A stretch of DNA of 64,000 nucleotides from JBGTCD01 sp041749015 (GTDB lineage Bacteria; Bacteroidota; Bacteroidia; Cytophagales; Cyclobacteriaceae). Shown piece after piece: positions 37,418 through 46,340 of this stretch. The position numbers and the translations under genes were made by a program. Location of the stretch: positions 4,383 through 68,382 of the forward strand of contig JBGTCD010000001.1 of NCBI GenBank assembly GCA_041749015.1. Direction: 5' to 3'. Under the pieces are notes generated by a model. It was not told the DNA's origin. It saw only the letters and a program-made list of their open reading frames with translations, and did not search any database. Numbering within the stretch: the first letter of the stretch is position 1; each line of letters opens with the position of its first letter.

Positions 37418-39901
37418 TCAGGTGCCGTCTTCATCCCAGTCAAAAAAGTCCTCTTCCTGCAGTACCCGCTCCTCCTTTTCTTTTTTGCCCTTAGTTTTAA
37501 AGGCCTCCTTGAGGTCCTGGATTTCGGTCTTGATATCCTTGGCAATTTTTTCTTTTACCCGTTCCTTATCATAGGCCACCAAATAATCGGAGGTGCTGCC
37601 GGTAATTTTTAAATGGATTTTTGGAGGACCAACGCCATCATCTTCTACGGCACCGAAGGCCTCATCTTTATTTGGTTTTTTCCTTCTTATCAGGGGTGCT
37701 ACTACACGGTAGTTTATTTTTTGATCAAAGGTATGGGTGCCACTGATTAAAATATTGGTGACATTGGATTTTACCTCCATTTCGGGCAGCATGATGATCT
37801 GGTCTTTAATCAGAATTTCATTTTGCAGCTCAGCGAATCGTAAATTTTCCAAACCTTCCGGATCCAGATATTTGCTAAGGTTTTGCATGGGCTCAAAATT
37901 ATTGAGTTGTCCATTTTTAATGATGAGGTCTATGGCAGAGTTGATGCTGCCTGCATCGACTTTAAGGTTCTGGTCAAAATTTAGCCTTAAATTGATGTTG
38001 GCCTGGGCCTGACCCTTCAGGTGCTTATGGTGAAGAAAGTCTTGATTGAAATCTTCAAAAATGTAGAAAATACTATCCAGGTAAATACCATCAAGCTGGA
38101 TCTCACTAATAACCTCAATGCGCCCGTCCTTACGGTCATCTGCCTGGCCGGTAAGCGTCATACTGCCCCCCATGGTTTTAAGCTTCATGCCGCTTACCCG
38201 GGCCACCTGATTATTAACCTGAAGCTTCCCCTGGATATCATTACCAGTGAAACGCCTGAACTTAAGCCCAGCAATTTTGCAATTGAAATCAATATAAATT
38301 AAGGGGCTGATATTGAGTTGGTAGTTACTGGTACCAGCAGTACCTCCCATAGACAGGAGCTCGTTAAGCTCTATTTTTTTTGAAATTAAATCCGCCTCAA
38401 TCCCTAAAGGCTGATCATCAAAAAGTATCCATGTGAAAATATTTTTGAAAAAACCATTGAGTAAAAAATCACTACTACCCAGGGTACCTGACACATTGCT
38501 CAGTGCCAGGTCATTATTATTAAAGAGCAGGTTTCCATTTAAATTCTGCATGGGGAGGGCTATTTTTTCAGCCTGGAAGCCCACATTGAGCAGCTCCATT
38601 TCTCCGGAGGTTTTGACTTTTGAGGCGGTATTTTTATGTTTCAAATCACCGATGCGGCCTTCAAATAAGGCATTGACCCGTATGCTTCCTGTAGCCTGCT
38701 GCAAGGCTTTTCCCGGATAAAACTTCATTAAAGTTTCTAAATCAAAACTACCATCCAACCTACCCTTTGCCCTGGGGTCTTTTAAGTTGGTCAGAGACAA
38801 TTCACCCTTAAAACTCTTATTTTCAAGTTGTCCGGAGATTTCGCTTAGGGTCAGGCTCGCCTTCTCCATTTTGTAAAGATCGGGGGTCTCCAAAAGGCCC
38901 TTCAGAGTTACGCTCTCCAATCGCGATGCATAATCGGCGTGACTGATGGTGGCATTGTTCAAACCAAAATTAAATGTAACCCCCGGCCCCTTGTCCGCTT
39001 TAATTGGCCCTTTGATTTCCAGGTCAAAGTAGGCCTCGCCTTCGCTTTCATACCCCTTCCAGTATTTACTGGTTTCTTCTGGTAATACCGCCAGGAAATT
39101 CTGAATGCTGGTTCGGGATCCTTCTACAAAAAACTTCAGATCATCCGCCTTATTCCGATACGACCCATAGTAAGTGAATTCAGCCTGATTTACCCTTAGG
39201 TTGGAATTTAAAAAATCCAAATCATTAGGTACAGAGCGCCAGGTGAAAGCTGATTCCAGCCTAAGCTCTTTTTCATCAAAATAGATTTTATCGTCCTTTT
39301 TTAGACCCCTTGTTATTATTGAAGCCAATACCTGAAAATCATATATGCCATCTTTTGATTGGATCGTGAGATTCATCCTCTTTGCCATCAGCCCGGCTTC
39401 ATACCCATCTTTTTCATTGATCAATAGTACCTCAAGCTGGTCAATTCCGGCCCCTTTCAGATTGAAATCTAATTGTGGGGTTTCAGAAGTATCATCTTCT
39501 TTCCAAATTTTATAATTGGGATTACCCTCTTTGTCGATCCGGATGTTCAGGGTGCCTCCTTGTATGCTCAAATGCTGCAAGGTATAGTCCTTCCGCATCA
39601 ATTTGATAGGATTAAAATAACAATGAATTCTATCTGCCTTCAAAAGGGGCTTGTTGCTCCCGGGTTGATTTCCTTCTATTTGAACGCCATGGAGCGTTAT
39701 GGCGACAAGGGGAAATCTTCTTAAGGGTGAAACATCAATCTTATCAATATGAACCGGGGTGATGAGTTGTTTATTAGCCTCGGCAATGAAATGTCTTATG
39801 ATGTTGTCTTTATAAAAGAATACAGTCAGGGAGACAGTCACCAATAGAAAGAGGAAGAGGCCGATGACCCAGATAATGACCTTTTTAAAATTCACTTTCA
39901 C
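37418..39901 (-). CDS. AsmA-like protein of the outer-membrane/lipid-transport type
   Basis: From the GTG at 39901 the product is 827 aa; an ATG 63 bp upstream is possible, but those residues do not look like a start of this family, and KVNFKKVIIWVIGLF begins a normal N-terminal anchor. A TATATTTG box lies just upstream of this GTG on the minus strand. One membrane helix (about 8-28) is followed by a long beta-rich periplasmic region with AsmA-type blocks (IDKIDVSPLRRFPLVAIT; later KDGRIEVISEIQLDGIYL). The C-terminus is highly charged. AsmA-like proteins are linked to phospholipid movement between membranes. The exact role is not known. Confidence 0.78.
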   Translation of the reverse strand: MKVNFKKVIIWVIGLFLFLLVTVSLTVFFYKDNIIRHFIAEANKQLITPVHIDKIDVSPLRRFPLVAITLHGVQIEGNQPGSNKPLLKADRIHCYFNPIKLMRKDYTLQHLSIQGGTLNIRIDKEGNPNYKIWKEDDTSETPQLDFNLKGAGIDQLEVLLINEKDGYEAGLMAKRMNLTIQSKDGIYDFQVLASIITRGLKKDDKIYFDEKELRLESAFTWRSVPNDLDFLNSNLRVNQAEFTYYGSYRNKADDLKFFVEGSRTSIQNFLAVLPEETSKYWKGYESEGEAYFDLEIKGPIKADKGPGVTFNFGLNNATISHADYASRLESVTLKGLLETPDLYKMEKASLTLSEISGQLENKSFKGELSLTNLKDPRAKGRLDGSFDLETLMKFYPGKALQQATGSIRVNALFEGRIGDLKHKNTASKVKTSGEMELLNVGFQAEKIALPMQNLNGNLLFNNNDLALSNVSGTLGSSDFLLNGFFKNIFTWILFDDQPLGIEADLISKKIELNELLSMGGTAGTSNYQLNISPLIYIDFNCKIAGLKFRRFTGNDIQGKLQVNNQVARVSGMKLKTMGGSMTLTGQADDRKDGRIEVISEIQLDGIYLDSIFYIFEDFNQDFLHHKHLKGQAQANINLRLNFDQNLKVDAGSINSAIDLIIKNGQLNNFEPMQNLSKYLDPEGLENLRFAELQNEILIKDQIIMLPEMEVKSNVTNILISGTHTFDQKINYRVVAPLIRRKKPNKDEAFGAVEDDGVGPPKIHLKITGSTSDYLVAYDKERVKEKIAKDIKTEIQDLKEAFKTKGKKEKEERVLQEEDFFDWDEDGT

Positions 39902-40026
39902 ATCACAAATATAAGAGATACCATTCGGTGCACCTAACGATGAAAAATGCAGAAATGATGCCAAAATCCTGATGGATTTGTATAAACCTTTATTCTTAAA
40001 AAATATGTTAGGGACAGGAGAAATTA

Positions 40027-40057
40027 TTTGATTAAAATAATTTCTATGTTACCTTTG
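40027..40057 (+). promoter_or_regulatory. Consensus Bacteroidota promoter of tRNA-Val
   Basis: TTTG (40027-40030), then exactly 19 bp, then TACCTTTG (40050-40057) is a full match to TTTG-N19-TAnnTTTG. The mature tRNA begins 18 bp after the box. Confidence 0.85.
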
Positions 40058-40075
40058 CACTCCTGTTTACGAACA

Positions 40076-40150
40076 GGGCGATTAGCTCAGCTGGTTCAGA
40101 GCACCTGCCTTACAAGCAGGGGGTCACTGGTTCGAATCCAGTATCGCCCC
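40076..40150 (+). tRNA. tRNA-Val (anticodon TAC)
   Basis: The acceptor arms GGGCGAT (40076-40082) and ATCGCCC (40143-40149) pair fully. The D arm TAGCTCAGCTGGTTCAGAGC, the anticodon stem CCTGC/GCAGG around loop CTTACAA, and the T arm ACTGG-TTCGAAT-CCAGT are all canonical. The anticodon TAC reads Val codons. A full promoter lies upstream and a terminator hairpin directly downstream. The acceptor 3' end overlaps an inverted repeat, and its sequence is copied four more times in the next 1 kb. Confidence 0.97.
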
Positions 40151-40274
40151 CAAGCTAATAGCCGCACCCTCCGGTGCGGCTATTTTTTTATTAGAGGGAG
40201 TTGAGCCAAACTTGTTTGGCCGATAACGACCGAGAATAAAATTGGCCACCTTTATAGGTGGCTATTAGCTTGGG
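40149..40274. repeat. 15-bp perfect inverted repeat bounding 126 bp from the tRNA 3' end
   Basis: CCCAAGCTAATAGCC at 40149-40163 and its exact reverse complement at 40260-40274 enclose 96 bp with no gene. The left arm starts inside the tRNA acceptor end. Nested next to it is the rho-independent terminator of the tRNA and a second hairpin, GCCACC-TTTATA-GGTGGC. This could be a small mobile element remnant or a paired terminator structure. Confidence 0.6.
40157..40190 (+). terminator. Rho-independent terminator of tRNA-Val
   Basis: The stem AATAGCCGCACC / GGTGCGGCTATT with loop CTCC is followed by a run of T. It begins 7 bp after the tRNA. Confidence 0.9.
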
Positions 40275-40329
40275 TACAAGGGCCCCAATCATGGATCATC
40301 CCGTAGGGATAATCCTGCATCGCCCACTC

Positions 40330-40359
40330 AAGCCCCAGATTATTTCTGGGGCTTTTTTG
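40330..40359 (+). terminator. Hairpin terminator after the first tRNA-end copy
   Basis: AGCCCCAGA-TTATT-TCTGGGGCT followed by six T. It lies directly after the tRNA-end copy at 40311-40327 and would stop transcripts that pass the first terminator. Confidence 0.75.
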
Positions 40360-40410
40360 GTATATGGTTCCTGAGAAGCGAAGTTTGTCAGGATGCTGAT
40401 AGAAACTTCA

Positions 40411-41118
40411 GCATCAGAGCATCCCGACTTTTTAGTCGGGAGGGTCGCAGGATAGAAATCAATATCGCCCACCAATGCCCCACATTTTGAGGCATTTTTG
40501 TTATATAGGATATGTATTATTTTTACATACTATACTCATTGAGCCTTGATAAGTACTACATAGGCCATTGCAAGGCTCCTTTATCAGAAAGGCTCAGACG
40601 TCATAATTCGGATCACAAAGGTTTTACGGGGAGGGCATCAGACTGGGAGGTGGTCCATAATGAAATCTATGGAGACAAATCTAGTGCCTACCAAAGGGAG
40701 CGGGAAGTGAAGTCATGGAAGAGCCGCAAAATGATATTAAGGTTAATTGGTATGGGATTAAAATAGATTTACATCAGCATCAGAGCATCCCGACTTTTTA
40801 GTCGGGAGGGTCGCAGGATAGAAATCAATATCGCCCACCAATGCCCCATTTTTTGAGGCATTTTTGTTATATAGGATATGTATTATTTTTACATACTATA
40901 TTCTTTGAGCCTTGATAAGTACTACATAGGCCATTGTAGAGCACCTTTATCAGAAAGGCTCAGGCGTCATAACTCGGATCACAAAGGTTTTAAGGGAAGG
41001 GCATCAGATTGGGAGGTGGTCCATAATGAAATCTATGCTGACAAAAATGGTGCCTACCAAAGGGAACGGGAAGTGAAGTCATGGAAGAGCCGCAAGATAA
41101 TTTTAAGACTAATTGATA
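40411..41118 (+). repeat. 366-bp tandem duplication carrying the GIY-YIG gene
   Basis: The unit starting at 40411 is repeated at 40777 with an exact 366-bp offset. Each holds a CCCGACT-N3-AGTCGGG hairpin, a tRNA-end copy, a terminator-like hairpin and the nuclease gene (starts 40512 and 40878). The similarity is above 90 percent by eye through the leader and coding part and stops near the end of each gene. Confidence 0.9.
40512..40766 (+). CDS. Small GIY-YIG nuclease, copy 1
   Basis: The 84-aa protein is a minimal GIY-YIG domain. YFYILYSLSLDKYYIGHC supplies the GIY and YIG strands, LSERLRRHN the conserved Arg, and QREREVKSWKSR the Glu metal ligand and a basic helix. No DNA-binding domain is attached. 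Single-domain proteins of this sort are widespread in Bacteroidota and often annotated as excinuclease-like; their substrate is unknown. It has a near-identical copy 366 bp downstream, and tRNA-Val 3'-end copies on both sides, which suggests that tRNA-Val sites are its DNA target or its insertion site. Confidence 0.88.
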   Translation: MYYFYILYSLSLDKYYIGHCKAPLSERLRRHNSDHKGFTGRASDWEVVHNEIYGDKSSAYQREREVKSWKSRKMILRLIGMGLK

Positions 41119-41126
41119 AGCAATAA
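40878..41126 (+). CDS. Small GIY-YIG nuclease, copy 2
   Basis: This 82-aa protein matches copy 1 almost throughout (changes such as K21R, T39K, G54A and a different C-terminal tail, LIDKQ for LIGMGLK). All catalytic positions are kept: YIL/YIG, the Arg in LSERLRRHN, and Glu in REREVKSW. Both copies keep an open frame and most changes keep the protein similar, so neither looks like a dead gene. It is followed 10 bp later by the most faithful tRNA-Val 3'-end copy. Confidence 0.88.
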   Translation: MYYFYILYSLSLDKYYIGHCRAPLSERLRRHNSDHKGFKGRASDWEVVHNEIYADKNGAYQREREVKSWKSRKIILRLIDKQ

Positions 41127-41289
41127 TAATAGGGATAATCCAGTATCGCCCACCAAACCACCTTCGATGTGGATTTTTATGGGGTTAAAATCAAAAACCC
41201 CCAATCATCAACCACATCCTCTACCCTCATAACAAAATCATTCTGCGTAACAAAAAATTAAATATAAATTGCAGGCAAAACATTTTGGT

Positions 41290-43818
41290 ATGAGAATACA
41301 TTTTGCGATCCTTTTTTTGGTCATCATCTCCCAACAGGTCCTATCCCAGGATATTAAATCTCCCAAAGAGTATTTTGGGTACGAAGTAGGAGAAAAATTT
41401 ACCCGGCATCATGATATGCTGGGATATTTTAAATTGGTGGCAGACCAAAGCCCCAGGGTGGTTTTATGGGAATACGGCACTACCTATGAAGGCCGGCCAT
41501 TGATTGTAGCAGCTGTTGGTTCAAAAAAAAATATCGATAGACTGGATGAAATCCGTACCAATAACCTCAAAAGAGCCGGACTCGTTGAGGGCACCCCTTC
41601 CGATGATAAAACCACCATACTTTGGATGAGCTATAATGTCCATGGTAATGAAGCTAACGGCATGGAGGCTGCCATTGTAACCCTGTACCAATTGGCTGCA
41701 GGTGAAGGGTTGGCAGATGAATGGTTAAAGAATACTGTGATCCTTATTGACCCTTGTCTGAACCCTGATGGCAGGGAGCGCTATGTCAATTTTTATTACC
41801 AATATGGCAACAACCCCCCTAATCCAGATCCCTGGTCAAAGGAGCATCGCGAACCATGGCCGGGAGGCAGGTCCAATCACTACCTTTTTGACCTTAACCG
41901 CGACTGGGCCTGGCTGAGCCAAAAAGAAAGCAGGGAAAGAAATCAGGAATATAACCGGTGGATGCCCCATGTGCACATGGATTTTCATGAGCAAGCCATT
42001 GATGATCCCTACTACTTCCTGCCCGCTGCAGAGCCCTACCACAAGGTGATCACAGGCTGGCAAAGGGACTTTCAGGTGGTAATAGGCAAAAACATTGCGA
42101 CTTATTTTGATAAGGAGGGCTGGTTATATTTTACTGGGGAGCGTTTCGATCTTTTTTATCCCAGCTATGGGGATACCTACCCGACCTATAACGGTGCCAT
42201 CGGCATGACTTATGAAAAGGGGGGTAGTGGCAGGGCCGGGTTAAAAGTCACCACTTCAATCGGCGATGAGCTCAGTCTCGAAGATCGGGTATTGCACCAT
42301 GTAGCCGCCGGATTAGCCACCATTGAAATTTGCAGCAAAAATGCTGAAAAGCTGGCAACGGAATTTTCAGGATACCACCGCGAAGCCTTACGAAACCCCT
42401 ATGGCGCCTATAAAACTTATGTGATAAAGCCAAGCGATAAAAATAATAATCTGAAAAGACTTGCCAGCCTCCTTGACCAGCATTTGATCCGGTACGGTAC
42501 TGTTGCCCAGGGCAGGAATTCCCGGGGGTTTAGCTATTTCGAGAATGATGATCGCAACTTGCGAATTGAGCCTGGAGATTTGGTGATTTCTACCTTCCAA
42601 CCTAAATCAAGGTTAGTGACGGCTTTATTGGAACCCAAGGCCGTACTGCCTGACTCGATGACCTACGATATTACAGCCTGGTCCTTGCCCTATGCTTATG
42701 GCCTTGAATCCTTTGCCCTTACCACCAGAATAGATCCTGACAGGAATTGGGAAGTCAAAAAATCCCTAGCCCCCAACGATTCCAGGTCGGTTTACTCATT
42801 TTTAGTGCCCTACAATTCACTGGATCATGTGCGATTTTTGTCCGAGGCGCATCAACAAAATATCACCGTGAGAGTGGCCAGAAAGCCATTCCGGCAGGAG
42901 GGAAAAGCCTATAACCCGGGTACTTTGATTATTACCAAAAGAAATAATGAGCATATAGATAATTTTGAAAAAACCATCATGGAGCTGGCCAATAAGGCCG
43001 GTGTAACATTGGTAGCTTCCGCCACCGGCTGGATGGATGAGGGGCCTGACCTGGGGTCTGATAATGTCACTCACATCAAAAGCCCCAAGGTTGCAGTTAT
43101 TGGCGGGCAGCAGACTTCTTCCTTGTCTTTTGGGACTATTTGGCACTTTTTTGAGGAGGATATCGCCTACCCGATTTCGGTTTTGGATACCGATTATATC
43201 CCTTATGTTGACTTTTCTGACTATCAGGTATTGGTAGTGCCGGATGGCTATTACCGAATTTTTGATGAAAGCATGGTGGAGGCGCTCCAATCATGGGTGC
43301 AAAAAGGAGGGCGACTGATATTGATAGGTAACGCCATCAACAGTTTTTCCGGCAAGGAGGATTTCGAACTAAAATCGTACCGTACTGATGATGAAAGGCT
43401 TTTGGCGGAAAGCTCCCAAAGCCAAAGAAAAGAAAAGAACTTAACACGAGCCTATCTCAGCACAGAAAGGGATGGCATCAGTGCCTACATCACAGGGGCC
43501 ATATTCAGAGTGCAGTCAGACCCGACCCATCCTTTAGGTTATGGAGTAGGCCATCAGTATTTTACGCTTAAAAACTCAAGCCGCAGGTATGCCTTGATGG
43601 ACCATGGCTGCAATGTTGGCGTGATTAATGATTCGGAGCCTTTGAGCGGTTTTGCCGGGGTCAATGCAAAAGAGAATATCGGCAATTCACTCGTTTATGG
43701 GGTCAGGGAAATGGGCAGGGGCGCGGTCATTTATTTTGTGGATGATCCTTTATTTCGCTCCTTTTGGGAAAATGGGAAGCTCCTGTTTTCCAATGCCGTG
43801 TTTATGGGTGGTGAATGA
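41290..43818 (+). CDS. M14-family zinc carboxypeptidase-like protein
   Basis: From the ATG at 41290 the product is 842 aa with a signal peptide (ending QQVLSQ); a TTG 21 bp upstream is less likely. The M14 zinc site is NVHGNEANG (His118, Glu121) with the third ligand in HVHMDFHEQ, substrate-binding NPDGRERY and NRDWAW, and the likely catalytic Glu in MTYEKGGSGRAG. The rest includes a class I glutamine-amidotransferase-like segment (FSDYQVLVVPDGYYR), seen in large M14 proteins of Bacteroidota. Exported peptidase, probably periplasmic or secreted. Confidence 0.88.
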   Translation: MRIHFAILFLVIISQQVLSQDIKSPKEYFGYEVGEKFTRHHDMLGYFKLVADQSPRVVLWEYGTTYEGRPLIVAAVGSKKNIDRLDEIRTNNLKRAGLVEGTPSDDKTTILWMSYNVHGNEANGMEAAIVTLYQLAAGEGLADEWLKNTVILIDPCLNPDGRERYVNFYYQYGNNPPNPDPWSKEHREPWPGGRSNHYLFDLNRDWAWLSQKESRERNQEYNRWMPHVHMDFHEQAIDDPYYFLPAAEPYHKVITGWQRDFQVVIGKNIATYFDKEGWLYFTGERFDLFYPSYGDTYPTYNGAIGMTYEKGGSGRAGLKVTTSIGDELSLEDRVLHHVAAGLATIEICSKNAEKLATEFSGYHREALRNPYGAYKTYVIKPSDKNNNLKRLASLLDQHLIRYGTVAQGRNSRGFSYFENDDRNLRIEPGDLVISTFQPKSRLVTALLEPKAVLPDSMTYDITAWSLPYAYGLESFALTTRIDPDRNWEVKKSLAPNDSRSVYSFLVPYNSLDHVRFLSEAHQQNITVRVARKPFRQEGKAYNPGTLIITKRNNEHIDNFEKTIMELANKAGVTLVASATGWMDEGPDLGSDNVTHIKSPKVAVIGGQQTSSLSFGTIWHFFEEDIAYPISVLDTDYIPYVDFSDYQVLVVPDGYYRIFDESMVEALQSWVQKGGRLILIGNAINSFSGKEDFELKSYRTDDERLLAESSQSQRKEKNLTRAYLSTERDGISAYITGAIFRVQSDPTHPLGYGVGHQYFTLKNSSRRYALMDHGCNVGVINDSEPLSGFAGVNAKENIGNSLVYGVREMGRGAVIYFVDDPLFRSFWENGKLLFSNAVFMGGE

Positions 43819-43834
43819 TTCCTTTATAAAAAAA

Positions 43835-44620
43835 TTACAATCGAAAATTAATTGCCAAAGACATCCAGCCTTCTTCTGGTTTCCCATCCTTATATCCAGG
43901 AATAAATTTTGGAGAATTTTTAATGACTCTCAGAGCCTCTTCATCAAGTAAGGGATCAACACTTCTTACAATTTTTGTGTAAGCCACTTCGCCGTTTTCA
44001 TTGATCAAAACCTCAACATATACCCTACCTTGAATACCTTTTTTCCTTGCCTTTTTCGGGTATTTTATTGAATTTGAAAGGTAAGCATACCAGGCATCCC
44101 ACCCACCGGGAAAAGTGGGCATTTCTGTTTCTGAAACTACAATATCAGAATCCTTTGATAAAATGTTCGTTTTAAATTTGTTCACAATATTAAATTCAAA
44201 ATTTTGGCTTATGGCTCGCCTATTTTTTTTTGCCGGTATAAATTGCCGGTGATTTTTGAAGTAAGGCTCTAAATGGTTTTGTAAAAATTCGAATTCCTGA
44301 TCCTGAGAATAAGAAGAAACTGTTCCGTCATGGTTTATGGTGAACCGGATAGTAATATTAAAGTCCTGGTTGAATTTATCATACTCATACCAAGGAAGGC
44401 CACTAGCTAATAAAACAAAAAATTCATTCCAACCACCCCTTGGCATGGCAATGTCTTCCTTATTATCAAAACGTTTGTCAACAAATTGGATATTTGGCTC
44501 CATCGAATAATGGTCAAGGTCAATCTTGCCTAAATAGATAAAATCAGCTTCGGTACTCCCTTGGGCAAAAAGTACTGAAGGGATGGATAAACAGGAGATA
44601 TAAAACAAAACCATTTTCAT
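43835..44620 (-). CDS. Secreted TonB C-terminal domain protein
   Basis: The 261-aa protein has a signal peptide (ending SVLFAQ). The last 90 residues are a TonB C-terminal-like domain: YLSNSIKYPKKARKKGIQGR, VYVEVLINENGEV and FIPGYKDGKPEEGWMSLAI. A weaker related half may exist in the first part (FNITIRFTINHDGTV). There is no N-terminal membrane anchor, so it is not a standard TonB energy transducer; it may be a periplasmic protein that uses the fold for binding. It stands alone between the M14 and argE genes. Confidence 0.78.
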   Translation of the reverse strand: MKMVLFYISCLSIPSVLFAQGSTEADFIYLGKIDLDHYSMEPNIQFVDKRFDNKEDIAMPRGGWNEFFVLLASGLPWYEYDKFNQDFNITIRFTINHDGTVSSYSQDQEFEFLQNHLEPYFKNHRQFIPAKKNRRAISQNFEFNIVNKFKTNILSKDSDIVVSETEMPTFPGGWDAWYAYLSNSIKYPKKARKKGIQGRVYVEVLINENGEVAYTKIVRSVDPLLDEEALRVIKNSPKFIPGYKDGKPEEGWMSLAINFRL

Positions 44621-44686
44621 GATTTAGCTCGATTAGGTTTTTCATTTCAAAAAAAGATATTTTTTTTCTAAAAATCTATCCTTTTT

Positions 44687-45745
44687 TCATACAAATTTCA
44701 ATAGAACATTAATATACCGCTCAATCCCCTTCCTGATCTCCTCCACCCAAATATACTCATCAGCGGTATGCGACCTTGCCGAATTGCCGGGCCCGAGCTT
44801 GACGGTAGGGTATGGGATCAAGGCCATATCGGAAGTGGTAGGTGAGCCATAGAGCCTGCACCCGACCTTCGCACCGGCTTGTACCAGAGGATGGTTTTGG
44901 TCGATGGCCGATGCTCTCAGCCTCATCGAGCGCGGATGGAGCTCAGATTTCATATTAGCCTTAAGGGTGGCCATAATTTCCTCATGGGTGTACTGGTCGG
45001 TCACGCGGATATCAATAGTGAAATTACAGGTGTCGGGCACCACATTGTGCTGGGTGCCGGCACCGATCATGGTGGCCTGCATTTTTACAGGTCCCAGCCA
45101 TTCGGAAGTTTTTGGAAATTCATACTCCCGCAGCCAACGGATATCATCCAGGGCTTTGTAAAGGGAATTTTCTCCCTCTTCCCGGGCGGCATGGCCGGAA
45201 CGGCCTCGGGCCGTGGCATCTACTACCAGCAACCCTTTTTCAGCTATGGCCATATCCAGTAGGGTGGGCTCCCCGACAATCCCGCATGCCACGGGCCCGA
45301 TCGAATCCAGAATGGATTCGATGCCGCCCACACCTGAGGTCTCCTCTTCGGCAGTAGCCGCCAGTACCAGATTAAAACCCATGTCGACCTTCTCATAAAA
45401 GTGCAGAAAAGCATGGATAAGGCTTACCAGAGCCCCTCCGGCATCATTGCTGCCCAAACCATAAAGTTTTCCGTCAATGATATCAGGCTGAAACGGATCC
45501 CGGATATATCCTTTATTGGGCTTTACAGTGTCGTGGTGGGAATTAAGCAAAATGGTAGGCTTGCCGCTTTCATAGCTCTTATTGAAGGCATAGAGATTGT
45601 TACCTTTTTGATTAACAGCGACACCATGATCCTCAAGATAGGTCCGGATCAGTTGACAGACCGCAGCCTCTTCCCCACTGAATGAAGGGATGCGGATTAT
45701 TTCCTGAAGCAAGTTTATGGCCCTTAAATGTAAATCTTCACTCAT
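44687..45745 (-). CDS. argE: M20-family acetylornithine/acetylcitrulline deacetylase-like enzyme
   Basis: The 352-aa metallohydrolase shows the M20 ligands: NSHHDTVKPN, GLGSNDAGG, EEETSGVGG and VGEPT, with SARSHTADEY near the end. In Bacteroidota that use argF'-type carbamoyltransferase this enzyme removes the acyl group from N-acyl-citrulline. It lies downstream of argB on the same strand but is now split from it by a roughly 600-bp insertion. The ATG at 45745 is in an ATCATGA context like that at the argB end, a remnant of the former coupling. Confidence 0.85.
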   Translation of the reverse strand: MSEDLHLRAINLLQEIIRIPSFSGEEAAVCQLIRTYLEDHGVAVNQKGNNLYAFNKSYESGKPTILLNSHHDTVKPNKGYIRDPFQPDIIDGKLYGLGSNDAGGALVSLIHAFLHFYEKVDMGFNLVLAATAEEETSGVGGIESILDSIGPVACGIVGEPTLLDMAIAEKGLLVVDATARGRSGHAAREEGENSLYKALDDIRWLREYEFPKTSEWLGPVKMQATMIGAGTQHNVVPDTCNFTIDIRVTDQYTHEEIMATLKANMKSELHPRSMRLRASAIDQNHPLVQAGAKVGCRLYGSPTTSDMALIPYPTVKLGPGNSARSHTADEYIWVEEIRKGIERYINVLLKFV

Positions 45746-45813
45746 GATTTTAGTTTAATGATCCACTACTATAGATTGGCCTCGCCGGCCAGGCCTGCCT
45801 ACGGCAGGCAGGC

Positions 45814-46229
45814 CTTACTTTTCTCCTTGATGAGAAAAGTAAGCAAAAGAATCAAGGCCTGTGAGGAAATTAGCTAAAATTTCCTCAAGGGCCGAAGGGA
45901 AAAAACTTAACACTAAGACTAACCTTGACTATGATCTTGACCATTCACCAATCTAATTTCAAATTTTATAAGAGTTTGATTTTATAATTGTGCGGCTGGG
46001 TGTCCACGTCCAGCGCGGACGTTCCGGGGCCTTGCGGTTAAGCAGGCCTTTGAAGCTGTCTCTCTGGGTAGAACCTTCCTGACTGAAGCCAATTTCTATC
46101 ATTTTAAGTTTTCATATTTGCAGGCTGTGAAGACAGATTCCTGTAGGGCAGGCCTGTGGGTTTAGCGGGGAGGGATGTCATTGGACGTGGGGCCTTTTTT
46201 TGATTCTTTTTTGGGCAAGCAAAAAAGAA
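45814..46229. repeat. MITE-like element with terminal hairpins
   Basis: The left end is CTTACTTTTCTC-CTTGAT-GAGAAAAGTAAG (45814-45843) and the right end TTCTTTTTTG-GGCAAG-CAAAAAAGAA (46204-46229). Just inside, AAGAATCAAGGCC on the left is matched inversely by GGCC then TTGATTCTT on the right. A further palindrome of GGCAGGC type (45792-45814) adjoins. About 415 bp, no coding frame; it looks like a non-autonomous dispersed element. Confidence 0.55.
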
Positions 46230-46340
46230 TAGAAAAGAATTTTAATATTTATCCTTTGGACAGAGGTGAAATCATGGTAATGAATTTCAAATTTAGGTCA
46301 TCAAACAGCTACAAAATGTAATTTGGTTAATGGGGTTTAT

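Larger units (their letters stand above)
40305..41155 (+). repeat. Four extra copies of the tRNA-Val 3' end with following hairpins
   Basis: The tRNA end (CCAGTATCGCCC) recurs as AATCCTGCATCGCCCAC (40311-40327), CAATATCGCCCACCA (40460-40474), the same 15 bases at 40826-40840, and AATCCAGTATCGCCCACCA (41137-41155). The last is the closest to the genuine tRNA. Each is followed by a small hairpin with T-rich tail. The four copies bracket two GIY-YIG genes. None has the other arms of a tRNA, so none is a working tRNA gene. Confidence 0.75.

Noticed and set aside
40305..40327. Possible second tRNA gene
   Set aside because: Only the acceptor 3' side is kept; no D arm, anticodon arm or 5' acceptor strand can be folded. 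The upstream TTAGCTT is explained by the inverted repeat.
40380..40880. Possible CRISPR-like array
   Set aside because: The repeats are two long 366-bp units with hairpins and a gene, not short repeats with unique spacers.
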